Positions 27,901-38,949 of a DNA stretch of 64,000 nucleotides are shown here, one piece after another. A model generated the notes under the pieces. It did not search any database. It saw only the letters and a program-made list of their open reading frames with translations, and was not told the origin of the DNA. Source of the stretch: Metellina segmentata. Lineage: Eukaryota; Arthropoda; Arachnida; Araneae; Tetragnathidae. The stretch is taken from positions 125,996,337-126,060,336 of the forward strand of contig OX375872.1 of NCBI GenBank assembly GCA_947359465.1. Reading direction: 5' to 3'. The position numbers and the translations under genes were made by a program. The number at the start of each line of letters is the position of its first letter. Positions within the stretch are counted from its first letter, which is position 1.

Positions 27901-30700
27901 ATTAACCACAAAAATTCCACTGGAAACATATATATATATATATATATACATTGTATAATCTACTGAGGAAAGGCTGTGTAAATCTTCTGACTTTAACAAC
28001 AAGATGAAGTCTTCCCACTTGAACTACCACAAGGAATCCCATTGGAAATATGAATAATTAATCCAATGAAGTTAGCCTGAGATAACCCAAGTGTGAAAAA
28101 ATAATACGATTAAAGTCAAGTTCTCACTTTAAAAGCATGACAAAGGCTTCTGACTGAAGATATAAGCATTTTATTATCTACTAATTTAGTCTAACAGAGA
28201 GATGTGTATAAATCTTACCATTTTAAAAATAGGTTGAGTTGTCTAGTCTACAACAGGATGCAGTTTTCTCATTTCAACTGACACAACGAATCCCATTGAA
28301 AATATGTATATATAATCCAGTGCCGAAAAGTTGTGAAAATAGAAGTGTGAAAAAATGATATGAGTAAGTCTTCTTACGTAACGCCAGGACGAATCTCACT
28401 AGAAATTAATGTTTTATCCAGTAACTAATTTGTACTCTTCAGAGAGGGCTAAGAAAATATTTTTTAGACAGGAGATCTATACTTCATTAACCACAACGAA
28501 AGAGATTGGAAACATAAAAATATATATATTAATATATAATCCAGTGAAGAAAGTCAGTGTAAATCTTCTCACTTTAACAACAAGATGAAGTCTTCCCACT
28601 TGAACTACCACATGGAATCCCATTGGAAATCTGAATATATAATCCAATGAAGATAGCCTGTGATAATACCAGTGTGAAAAAATAATAAGATAAAAGTCAA
28701 GTTCTCACTTTAAAACTAAGACAAAGGCTTTGAAATGAAAATATGAACATTTAATTATGTACTAATTTAGTCTACACAGAGAGATGTGTATAAATCTTAC
28801 CACTTTTAAAATAGGTCGAGTTCTTTAGTCGACATGATGGTTTTATCACTTCAACTAACACAGCGAATCCCACTGAAAATATGTATAGATAATCCAGTGC
28901 AAGAAAGCTGTGAAAATAGAAGTGTAAAAAAATGATATGAGTAAGTCTTCTTACGTAACGGAAGTACGAATCGTACTGGAAATTAATATTTTATCCAGTA
29001 ACCATTTTATACTCTACAGAGAGGGCTAAGAAAATGTTACTAAGACAGGAGATATATACTTCATTAACCACAAAAATTCCACTGGAAACATATATATATA
29101 TATATACATTGTATAATCTACTGAGGAAAGGCTGTGTAAATCTTCTGACTTTAACAACAAGATGAAGTCTTCCCACTTGACCTACCACAAGGAATCCCAT
29201 TGGAAATATGAATAATTAATCCAATGAAGTTAGCCTGAGATAACCCAAGTGTGAAAAAATAATACGATTAAAGTCAAGTTCTCACTTTAAAAGCAAGACA
29301 AAGGCTTCTGACTGAAGATATAAGCATTTTATTATCTACTAATTTAGTCTAACAGAGAGATGTGTATAAATCTTACCATTTTAAAAATAGGTTGAGTTGT
29401 CTAGTCTACAACAGGATGCAGTTTTCTCATTTCAACTAACACAACGAATCCCATTGAAAATATGTATATATATTCCAGTGCCGAAAAGTTGTGAAAATAG
29501 AAGTGTGAAAAAATGATATGAGTAAGTCTTCTTACGTAACGCCAGGACGAATCGCACTAGAAATTAATGTTTTATCCAGTAACTAATTTGTACTCTACAG
29601 AGAGGGCTAAGAAATATTATTTAGACAGGAGATCTATAATTCATTAACCACAACGAATGAGACTGGAAACATAAATATATATATATATATTAATATATAA
29701 TCCAGTGAAGACAGTCAGTGTAAATCTTCTCACTTTAACAACAAGATGAAGTCTTCCCACTTGAACTACCACATGGAATCCCCATTGGAAATATGAATAA
29801 TTAATCCAATGAAGATAGCCTGTGATAATACAAGTGTGAAAAAATAATAAGATAAAAGTCAAGTTCTCACTTTAAAACTAAAACAAAGGCTTTGAAATGA
29901 AAATATGAACATTTAATTATGTACTAATTTAGTCTACACAGAGAGATGTGTATAAATCTTACCACTTTTAAAATAGGTCGAGTTCTTTAGTCGACAACAT
30001 GATGGTTTTCTCACTTCAACTAACACAGCGAATCCCACTGAAAATATGTATATCTAATCCAGTGCAAGAAAGCTGTGAAAATAGAAGTGTAAAAAAATGA
30101 TATGAGTAAGTCTTCTTACGTAACGGAAGGACGAATCGTACTGGCTAAGAAAATATTTTTTAGACAGGAGATCTATACTTCATTAACCACAACGAAAGAG
30201 ATTGGAAACATAAAAATAAATATATTAATATATAATCCAGTGAAGAAAGTCAGTGTAAATCTTCTCACTTTAACAACAAGATGAAGTCTTCCCACTTGAA
30301 CTACCACATGGAATCCCATTGGAAATCTGAATATATAATCCAATGAAGATAGCCTGTGATAATACAAGTGTGCCAAAATAATAAGATAAAAGTCAAGTTC
30401 TCACTTTAAAACTAAGACAAAGGCTTTGAAATGAAAATATGAACATTTAATTATGTACTAATTTAGTCTACACAGAGAGATGTGTATAAATCTTACCACT
30501 TTTAAAATAGGTCGAGTTCTTTAGTCGACATAATGGTTTTATCACTTCAACTAACACAGCGAATCCCACTGAAAATATGTATAGATAATCCAGTGCAAGA
30601 AAGATGTGAAAATAGAAGTGTAAAAAAATGATATGAGTAAGTCTTCTTACGTAACGGAAGGACGAATCGTACTGGAAATTAATATTTTATCCAGTAACCA
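24970..30700 (+). repeat. higher-order repeat, ~3.97 kb offset
   Basis: The series at ~24.97-26.6 kb (a GGAAACATATAT-type unit with AAAATTCCACTGG, then a common unit, then the ~45 bp deletion variant) recurs in the same order at ~28.94-30.6 kb, an offset of about 3971-3977 bp. Another deletion variant lies between them at ~27283, 1113 bp after the one at ~26170. These are nested block duplications. Confidence 0.75.
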
Positions 30701-33329
30701 TTTTGTACTCTACAGAGAGGGCTAAGAAAATGTTACTAAGACAGGAGATATATACTTCATTAACCACCAAAATTCCACTGGAAACATATATATATATATA
30801 TACATTGTATAATCTACTGATGAAAGGCTGTGTAAATCTTCTGACTTTAACAACAAGATGAAGTCTTCCCACTTGAACTACCACAAGGAATCCCATTGGA
30901 AATATGAATAATTAATCCAATGAAGTTAGCCTGAGATAACCCAAGTGTGAAAAAATAATACGATTAAAGTCAAGTACTCACTTTAAAAGCATGACAAAGG
31001 CTTCTGACTGAAGATATAAGCATTTTATTATCTACTAATTTAGTCTAACAGAGAGATGTGTATAAATCTTACCATTTTAAAAATAGGTTGAGTTGTCTAG
31101 TCTACAACAGGATGCAGTTTTCTCATTTCAACTAACACAACGAATCCCATTGAAAATATGTATATATAATCCAGTGCCGAAAAGTTGTGAAAATAGAAGT
31201 GTGAAAAAATGATACGAGTAAGTCTTCTTACGTAACGCCAGGACGAATCGCACTAGAAATTAATGTTTTATAAAGTAACTAATTTGTAGTCTACAGAGAG
31301 GGCTAAGAAATATTATTTAGACAGGAGATCTATAATTCATTAACCACAACGAATGAGACTGGAAACATAAATATATATATATTAATATATAATCCAGTGA
31401 AGACAGTCAGTGTAAATCTTCTCACTTTAACAACAAGATGAAGTCTTCCCACTTGAACTACCACATGGAATCCCCATTGGAAATATGAATAATTAATCCA
31501 ATGAAGATAGCCTGTGATAATACAAGTGTGAAAAAATAATAAGATAAAAGTCAAGTTCTCACTTTAAAACTAAAACAAAGGCTTTGAAATGAAAATATGA
31601 ACATTTAATTATGTACTAATTTAGTCTACACAGAGAGATGTGTATAAATCTTACCACTTTAAAAATAAGTCGAATTCTTTATTCGACAACATGATGCAGT
31701 TTTCTCACTTCAACTAACACGGCGAATCCCATTGAAAATACATATATATAATCCAGTGCAGGAAAGCTGTGAAAATAGAAGTGCGAAAAAATGATTTGAG
31801 TAAGTGTTCTTACGTAACGCCAGGACGAATCTCACTAGAAATTAATGTTTTATCCAGTAACTAATTTGTACTCTTCAGAGAGGGCTAAGAAAATATTTTT
31901 TAGACAGGAGATCTATACTTCATTAACCACAACGAAAGAGATTGGAAACATAAAAATATATATATTAATATATAATCCAGTGAAGAAAGTCAGTGTAAAT
32001 CTTCTCACTTTAACAACAAGATGAAGTCTTCCCACTTGAACTACCACATGGAATCCCATTGGAAATCTGAATATATAATCCAATGAAGATAGCCTGTGAT
32101 AATACAAGTGTGAAAAAATAATAAGATAAAAGTCAAGTTCTCACTTTAAAACTAAGACAAAGGCTTTGAAATGAAAATATGAACATTTAATTATGTACTA
32201 ATTTAGTCTACACAGAGAGATGTGTATAAATCTTACCACTTTTAAAATAGGTCGAGTTCTTTAGTCGACATGATGGTTTTATCACTTCAACTAACACAGC
32301 GAATCCCACTGAAAATATGTATAGATAATCCAGTGCAAGAAAGCTGTGAAAATAGAAGTGTAAAAAAATGATATGAGTAAGTCTTCTTACGTAACGGAAG
32401 GACGAATCGTACTGGAAATTAATATTTTATCCAGTAACCATTTTATACTCTACAGAGAGGGCTAAGAAAATGTTACTAAGACAGGAGATATATACTTCAT
32501 TAACCACAACGAATGCGACTGGAAACGTATATATATACATTGTATAATCTACTGATGAAAGGCTGTGTAAATCTTCTGACTTTAACAACAAGATGAAGTC
32601 TTCCCACTTGAACTACCACAAGGAATCCCATTGGAAATATGAATAATTAATCCAATGAAGTTATCCTGAGATAACCCAAGTGTGAAAAAATAATACGATT
32701 AAAGTCAAGTTCTCACTTTAAAAGTAAGACAAAGGCTTCTGACTGAAGATATAAGCATTTTATTATCTACTAATTTAGTCTAACAGAGAGATGTGTATAA
32801 ATCTTACCATTTTAAAAATAGGTTGAGTTGTCTAGTCTACAACAGGATGCAGTTTTCTCATTTCAACTAACACAACGAATCCCACTGAAAATATGTATAG
32901 ATAATCCAGTGCAAGAAAGCTGTGAAAATAGAAGTGTGAAAAAATGATATGAGTAAGTCTTCTTACGTAACGCCAGGACGAATCGCACTAGAAATTAATG
33001 TTTTATCCAGTAACTAATTTGTACTCTACAGAGAGGGCTAAGAAATATTATTTAGACAGGAGATCTATAATTCATTAACCACAACGAATGAGACTGGAAA
33101 CATATATATATATATATATATTAATATATAATTCAGTGAAGACAGTCAGTGTAAATCTTCTCACTTTAACAACAAGATGAAGTCTTCCCACTTGAACTAC
33201 CACATGGAATCCCATTGGAAATATGAATAATTAATCCAATGAAGATAGCCTGTGATAATACAATTGTGAAAAAATAATAAGATAAAAGTCAAGTTCTCAC
33301 TTTAAAACCAAGACAAAGGCTTCGGACTG

Positions 33330-33702
33330 AAAATATAAACATTTAATTATGTACTAATTTAGTCTACACAGAGAGATGCGTTAGAATTGTGTGTAGAATC
33401 TTACTACTTTAAAAATAGGACGAGTTCTTTTGTCGACAACATGATGCAGTTTTCTCACTTCAACTAACACAGCGAATCCCACTGAAAATATGTATATATA
33501 ATCCAGTGCAAGAAAGCTGTGAAAATAGAAGTGTGAAAAAAATGATATGTGTAAGTCTTCTTACGTAACGCCAGGACGAATCGCACTCTAAATTATTATT
33601 TTATCCAGTAACCAATTTGTACTTTACAGAGAGGGCTAAGAAAATATTATTCAGACAGGATTTATATATACTTCATTAACCACAACGAATGAGACTGGAA
33701 AC

Positions 33703-33742
<40 letters not shown>

Positions 33743-34050
33743 GTGAAGTATACGTAGTGAAGAAAGGCTGTGTAGATCTTCTCATTTTAACCACAAGATG
33801 AAGTATTCCCACTTCGACAACCACAGCTAATCCCACTGGAAATATCAATAATTAATCCAGTGGTGATGGGCTGTGTTAATAGAAGTGTGAAAATATGATA
33901 TGGTCAAGTCTTGTCATTTACAGCCAGGTGAAAGTTTACTGGAAATATTTATATTTAATCCTGATCTAATCTTCTTACTTTTGAGATGAGATGATTCCTT
34001 CTCCCTTCAACAACCACAACAAATCCCACCGGAAATATGAATAATTAATG
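33330..34050 (+). repeat. degenerate right edge of the satellite
   Basis: These last units keep AATCCCACTGGAAATAT and TAATCCAGTG landmarks but differ at many positions and have indels, including an AT tract of ~35 bases at 33705-33739. Satellite sequence is last recognisable at ~34020-34050, directly before the open frame that follows. Confidence 0.75.
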
Positions 34051-34121
34051 CAGGCTTCCACATACGTAAATTGACGTTAGGTAAACACAGTGTCTTGCAA
34101 CCAACGAAGGAATGTGTTTCT

Positions 34122-34742
34122 ATGCATCCGAAAACATGGTATATTCTTATGGAGAAGGTGAGCAAGTTTTTCGCGTTTGCAACTGCCTCCGACGTTAAAG
34201 GTATAGAGAAGGAAGTCTTCCTTTCTAAAGCGTCTGATGCTGAAAAAATGAACTTGGTTTTACAACGTGTATTTCAGAAAAAAGAAAATTGTTTTCAGTT
34301 CTCGCCCCATTGTGTGTTTGTGAATTCTGATCAGTACTTTAAATTGTGTGAATTTTACGCTAGTGTGTCATATGTATTGAAAATATCGCTTTTGACGTAT
34401 TTGCTGCCATACTATGTGAAACTGGAAATCAAAAATGGTTTTCCTGGTGAAAGCTACAAACTTTACTGCAGTAATACTGATAAATCTGATTGTTGGAGAG
34501 AAGTTATAGCTTCTCTCTGCAAGTGCCTAAAGGAAATTGTGGTAAAAAATATTACTATTCTTTATGATTGCTTAGGTTGTAAGAATGAAATTATCAATCA
34601 ATCTGTACATGCTTGCATGAAGATGAGTGTTGACGAACGGTTTTGCGAATATTTCACCCTTGCTTTATGTGCTGTTAACTGGAAAGAGTTTGCTATTAAT
34701 TTTGTAAGACAGAGCAATAAAATATTAAACTTTATGACATAA
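34122..34742 (+). CDS. unidentified Cys-rich protein, possibly 5'-truncated
   Basis: A 206-codon intronless frame from the first ATG (34122) to a TAA at 34740. The frame is open upstream to 34041, inside the last satellite remnant, and the extra upstream codons look like ordinary coding sequence, so the original start may have been lost at the junction. The protein has about a dozen cysteines, a hydrophobic stretch SLLTYLLPYYVKL near the middle and no signal peptide that I can see. I recognise no family. An AATAAA lies at ~34879. Its codon usage and length make it unlikely to be chance in DNA this AT-rich. It neighbours an IAP and an AlkB-like gene, which suggests, but does not prove, a large DNA virus origin. 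Confidence 0.6.
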   Translation: MHPKTWYILMEKVSKFFAFATASDVKGIEKEVFLSKASDAEKMNLVLQRVFQKKENCFQFSPHCVFVNSDQYFKLCEFYASVSYVLKISLLTYLLPYYVKLEIKNGFPGESYKLYCSNTDKSDCWREVIASLCKCLKEIVVKNITILYDCLGCKNEIINQSVHACMKMSVDERFCEYFTLALCAVNWKEFAINFVRQSNKILNFMT

Positions 34743-34904
34743 TATTAGAGGGCAACTTTTTTTGAGAGTTTGAATACAACAGATATTTTCAATACTATTA
34801 GAGAAATATATGTACAAGACTTGTAAGATATGTATGTTATAACAATTATATTAACTGTTTTACCGATTCTTATGTTTTTCAATAAATATTTTATCTTCAA
34901 TCCA

Positions 34905-35260
34905 GTGTTGTCAAAAAAAAATATTCTACACAACAATTATAGTATTTTTTTGATAATGTTAAAAAAAAAGTTAAACAATTAAAAAAAATGAAACAGTAAA
35001 AAAAAATTAAACAGTAAAAATTTTTTTTTTTAAAGTTAAGTAGTAACAAAACAAAGTATAAAAAAGTTTAACAGTAAAAAAAAAATTAACCGTAAAAAAA
35101 AATGTTTAACAGTAAAAGAAAAAAAAAGTTAAGCAGTAACAAAAAATATAAGTTACGGTGTTCTTTTTTTAAAAAAAAAGGAAAAAGCAAAATAAAGTTT
35201 ATTAAGAACAATAAAAAAGAAAAAGTTATGCAGTAAAAAATCAATTAGAAAATAAAAAAG
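34905..35260 (+). repeat. A-rich minisatellite
   Basis: Imperfect tandem copies of a ~17-20 bp unit based on GTTAAACAGTAAAAAAA. They begin just after the polyadenylation signal of the preceding frame. The block is low-complexity and non-coding. Confidence 0.7.
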
Positions 35261-35686
35261 GAAAATATTTCAAAATATCAATATTTATTTCCAGCTTTAA
35301 CATTCTTACATTAACAGAGTACTTTTACACACATCTTTCTTAAAGCAATGTGTAACTCCTTTTTAAGGCACTTTAAAATTCCTCTATCCAAAATAGGTTT
35401 AGCATGTAATGAAGAAACAACAGATAAGTAAAATAGTTATTATATTTAATATATTTAGAAGAGGTATAAGTCTTTCCTACACGATTTTACCACAAGTCCC
35501 TGATAGAAAGTCTTATAATTATTTTAGAAGTATCGAACCTCCTTACTAGTCTTTTTGCTGCCGCACATGTATTACTTTAATAACATTAAACTCAAAATAC
35601 CACTCTTATGGAATTCTTTCACGTCATGTTCAGTTAGTCACTAAAAATTGCATCTACTACTTGAATTGATAAATGATAGATAACGT
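35261..35686. other. short AT-rich spacer
   Basis: No supported gene. On the minus strand a 39-codon stop-to-stop stretch (about 35335-35450) has a balanced composition but no ATG and no recognisable domain. Confidence 0.5.
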
Positions 35687-36238
35687 TTAGTAACAAATGC
35701 ACGTTTTAATTTTATGTAAAATATTGGTTCGGCACATAGGACACGTTAAGAGACCTTTCGTACATCTCATGCATGTCACCAGGTGCCCGCAAGGCTGTAA
35801 AGTAGCATCCATTTCGGATTCTAAACAAATTTTACAAAGTCGTACGTCCTTGTCGTTGTTTGAGGGGTAATTTTTTACATAGGGTTTTATTAAACCATTG
35901 GTATTATTCTTGATTTCATCCACCTGTACAATTTCATCTGTTGGTGTTCTTTTTGATCTAGGGTCAGCAATCATTTGCTGTTGCTGGGCTACCAAACATT
36001 TTGGATAAACCTTTACGTGTTCGTGTCTCACTACATCCTCTTCTTGCCAATTTTCAAGCCCTTCGCCACACCAATAACACCCGACTCTGTCCGATACACC
36101 CGTATAAAACAATCCGTTTTCGGCCAGGTCCCAAATGTCAAAGTTTGTGCTTGGCCAATCTCTAAACGTAGATAGGCGTTTATTAAGCATAGACATGCTT
36201 GGAAATTTTGGCTTCAAATTTACATAATGGTTATTCAT
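35687..36238 (-). CDS. inhibitor-of-apoptosis-like protein (BIR + RING)
   Basis: A 183-residue intronless frame with an ATG at 36238. A single BIR domain spans about residues 20-84: it opens with RLSTFRDWP and has zinc ligands C54, C57, H74 and C81 in the standard C-x2-C-x16-H-x6-C spacing. After a ~45-residue linker a C-terminal RING spans residues 135-169: C135, C138, C150, H152, C156, C159, C166, C169 (C3HC4). All twelve ligands are present and the frame is unbroken. BIR domains bind caspases or IAP-antagonist peptides and the RING is an E3 ubiquitin ligase module; together they block apoptosis. Many insect cellular IAPs and baculovirus IAPs have two BIRs; single-BIR/RING forms occur in both viruses and hosts. 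Intronless form and island context favour a viral or retrocopied origin, but a host gene is possible. Confidence 0.85.
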   Translation of the reverse strand: MNNHYVNLKPKFPSMSMLNKRLSTFRDWPSTNFDIWDLAENGLFYTGVSDRVGCYWCGEGLENWQEEDVVRHEHVKVYPKCLVAQQQQMIADPRSKRTPTDEIVQVDEIKNNTNGLIKPYVKNYPSNNDKDVRLCKICLESEMDATLQPCGHLVTCMRCTKGLLTCPMCRTNILHKIKTCICY

Positions 36239-36861
36239 TTTCCTAAAAACTATACTGCTCTGTTACTCTTAAGTGTAAAATTATAGGGCCTATTGAGTTA
36301 AATCCCCTCATAAAGGTTATCTTCGTCAATTTTAAAAAATCGGATACTAGTCAAAGATACTAATTTCTGTTCAACAAAAGGCAAAGATTTGAGCCCATAA
36401 ATTAGTAATTCAATTTACTGATGTAAATTTAGAAAAATAACACAGCATAATCAAGAGAAATCAGTATACTTTAAAGAAAGTAAAAAAACAAGTTCCTCGA
36501 GTATAAATTATATTTGGTTACATATTTTTTTTTCTTGCTCAAGTTTAGTCACCGAATTGAATTGTATTCAACTCATCTACGTGATAGAGCAAAAAAAGAA
36601 CAAATTACATGCACATTTAAGCATACCCCCTTTTGTTAAAATCCTGTATTACAACATAAAGCTTTACTTGTCACATTATCACAAGCACGTGTTTTCTGAG
36701 TACATTCTTCACTTACGAGTTTATTGTTACTCACAAAAGATAAAAGACTAAAATAAGATTAACTTTACTGATTAGTAAGTGTATGGTGCTATATATAGTT
36801 CAGTTCTTTGTGTCTCCAGTTTACAATTATTTTTCCACGAGCATATAACGCTTTTGAATAG
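36239..36861. other. AT-rich spacer
   Basis: Separates the IAP, which points left, from the next fragment, which points right. A 64-codon plus-strand frame at 36557 has no domain. I see no clear promoter beyond TATA-like words that are common at this composition. Confidence 0.5.
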
Positions 36862-37173
36862 CAATGTTTAACATTTGCATATCTTTTGGAATTGTACAAG
36901 CAGACAAAGAGTGTCTCTCAGTACCTAGTTGCTTACAAAGGTGGTTGTGTTGAGAAACAACGCTTAGATGCCTTGAATATTCCAAACATCAACTTGGAAC
37001 ACTTTGGGTGTCCAAAATTTGATGTACTATGTGCTCTAAGCACCAACAAAGAGATCGAAAAACTATCATGTGGTCATCACAAAAATCATTTGCATTGCCC
37101 AAAAGCTGAGGTGACGGCTTTTAATAACTGGCTCATAGGAAATATTTGTCTCTTAAAAAGTGCAGGCATGTAA
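36862..37173 (+). pseudogene. Cys/His-rich domain fragment (FGCPK type)
   Basis: An open frame of 104 codons between a TAG at 36859 and a stop at 37171; it has no ATG, so it is an exon or a 5'-truncated gene. The middle reads YKGGCVEKQRL, then NIPNINLEHFGCPKFD. After a short gap comes CGHHKNHLHCPKAEV and a final NNWL. This layout (a KGG..E stretch, a 'NLE-x-FGCPK' motif, then a Cys/His cluster and a C-terminal helix) reminds me of a C-terminal domain found in many uncharacterised proteins of arthropod mobile elements, possibly nuclease-like. I cannot name the family. The Cys/His cluster could bind zinc. Confidence 0.4.
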
Positions 37174-37866
37174 AAAATACGTTCTTTTGTTTTTACTATA
37201 GTGCATTACTTTGTGTAAAATATATGAATCCTGTGTTTTTTTTTCAATTAAAAAGTGTTATATAGTTTACTTTGTTTCAGTATGACTTCTTTCAAAATGT
37301 TTTAGAATTATTTTTCAATATGTTTTAGAATTATTTTTCAATATGTTTTAGAACAATTTGTTTTTTGCAGAGATTGTTTGAAGAATACATAAAATTCATA
37401 CTTAAACATCATTTCAATGATATTTGTTCATTTAAAAATTAATTAGTATTTAAAATTTTCCGTTGTTTTTTAAATTTTACTCATGTGTAAAACTATCAGT
37501 GGTGTGAGTAAATCTTTAGATTATGCATTAACTATCAAGAAAGGGCAATAATTTATTTTGTTTAGCAGCCTTAAAATGTACACATTATTTTCAAAAATCA
37601 CAAAAACCCACTTACTATCCATTTAACGTAGCAATGTAGTACATCTAAAATTATAAAAGACCTATACAAAGTATCTTGTAAAATACTTGTACAAAATTGG
37701 CATTTGACTCTGCAATTTAAACTGCATAATATACACAAGGTTTTCAAGTAAATAAAAAGAAGTTCATATGTTTAGTAAAATGTATGGTTTGCAAGAGCAT
37801 TAGAATAAAGACATTTAATTTAGAACTTCAAGGACTAAAAGTTTATTAATATTCATTTTCACTACT
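37174..37866. other. AT-rich spacer with a small triplication
   Basis: Contains nearly three copies of a 23-24 bp word built on TATGTTTTAGAATTATTTTT at ~37297-37357. Otherwise nothing recognisable. Confidence 0.6.
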
Positions 37867-37980
37867 TCAAATGTACAAGTAAACATCTTCATAGTATGGA
37901 TCTTGCAATGTTTCAACTAAAGGTAAAAAACATTTTACTTTTACAGGTTTCTTCTTAATTTTTTTCTTACATAAAAACAT
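37867..37980 (-). CDS. 37-codon frame, possible last exon of a duplicated gene
   Basis: ATG at 37980, stop at 37867. It is Lys-rich at the start and ends CFLPLVETLQDPYYEDVY plus three residues. A CTTAG preceded by a T-rich run sits just upstream on the minus strand and could be a splice acceptor. A diverged copy lies at ~38480-38600. The conserved VET/VEN..PYY core, the same in both copies, is the only sign that it codes. No function can be given. Confidence 0.3.
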   Translation of the reverse strand: MFLCKKKIKKKPVKVKCFLPLVETLQDPYYEDVYLYI

Positions 37981-38304
37981 GCTCTAAGAAATCAAAATGC
38001 TAAATGTCTTAATTGTAAATTGAAAATAATTATTTTTGTAATCTGCATTTAAAATTTTTTAATAATACCGAATTTATATGTTCAATCGTATGTTTTTAAA
38101 ATCATTATTAAAATATGTGTAATAGTATCTAATTTTTGTGTAAAAACATCTTAATATTTTACAGTAAATCAAAGAAAATTTCATTTAAAAAAGTTTGTAA
38201 ATCTAAAAAATTGAATCACTAAATTTTAGCCAGATTAATTTTTTTTTAAATTATATGACTAGGAAATAATAATTAAAAAATAACATATGGTTTAGATTTC
38301 AATA

Positions 38305-38671
38305 CGATTATAACTTCTTCAAATGTACAACGAGTCATCTGCGTTTCTACTCATTTGTTAAGGTCATCAAATCTTGTAAGTTTAATTAACTTTGTTCCAC
38401 TGTTTCTTTGTTTAATCAACTTACTTCTGTAAGTACCATGTTGTACTTCTGTGGTATATGGGTGAGTTTTCTTTAGTTCAATTAAAAAAAAAATTACAAG
38501 GAAACATGTGCATAGTATGGGTTTTGCAAAGTTTTCAAATAAAATAAAAAATATTTTTTTATTTTTACTTAAGTGTACAGTATTTAAAAATAAATTCTGC
38601 AATAAAATATGTGCTGTAGAATCTAATGTATAATTAGTGTTTAAGTGAAAGCATCTAAATTTAAGAAACAC
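38305..38671 (-). pseudogene. diverged second copy of the preceding frame
   Basis: The stretch ~38490-38580 aligns with 37880-37960: AAACATGTGCATAGTATGG against AAACATCTTCATAGTATGG, then similar T-rich sequence. About 160 bp of unrelated sequence is inserted between two matching ends (~38325-38495). The long 106-codon minus-strand frame here (38351-38671) uses a different frame over part of the homologous region, so it is probably not the ancestral reading. Confidence 0.3.
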
Positions 38672-38949
38672 ATAAATATTTATAGCAAATAAAATTTCAT
38701 TTCAGATCTTGCATTAAAAAAGACACAATTTATAAAATTAGTATTTAATTTTTTTTTAAATCCAGAATACAGTGTATGTCGTAAGACACGCATAAAAGTT
38801 TCTTTAAAATAACAATAAGACGTACGTATAAAAAATAATATTCACAAAGGCATAAATATTAATTGTAACGTTTTCCAAATATCGTTTAGTGTACATTCCT
38901 ATTTACACTGTGTTCCAGTTCAGGGGCTCATATGGGTATTATCACTAAT
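38672..38949. other. AT-rich spacer
   Basis: I see nothing supported here. Confidence 0.5.

Larger units (their letters stand above)
13362..34050 (+). repeat. ~575-590 bp satellite array
   Basis: About 36 tandem units. The anchor TTCTTACGTAAC recurs roughly every 575-590 bp (for example near 13421, 13991, 14566, 15783, 16357, 16933, 17523, 18109). Each unit consists of two related halves, both starting at AATCCCAYTGRAAATAT and TAATCCARTG and both carrying a GAGAGGGCTAAG / GAGAGATGTGTA stretch, so the unit is an old dimer of a ~290 bp monomer. An (AT)n tract of varying length follows GGAAACATA in many units. Units around 17.5-24.5 kb are nearly identical, and those at the right edge are the most diverged. 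Recurrent 60-80 codon frames in the units are by-products of this identity and of the AT tracts. Confidence 0.95.

Noticed and set aside
16463..32107. Recurrent 60-80 codon minus- and plus-strand frames (MTFILLFFHTC..., MRKSSYVTEG...) in the satellite
   Set aside because: They recur because the units are near-identical; they run into the (AT)n tract as YIYIYI and change length with it. No sign of protein-level constraint.
13362..34050. CRISPR-like regular repeats
   Set aside because: The units are contiguous satellite copies with no spacers, in a eukaryotic setting.
35335..35450. 39-codon minus-strand frame near the IAP
   Set aside because: No start codon and no recognisable homology; too short to support.
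36239..36300. TAAG and TATA words upstream of the IAP as baculovirus-type promoters
   Set aside because: Such short words are expected by chance in AT-rich DNA; no repeated context before the other island genes.
38351..38671. 106-codon minus-strand frame as a gene
   Set aside because: Partly in a different register from the homologous 37867-37980 frame; low-complexity composition.
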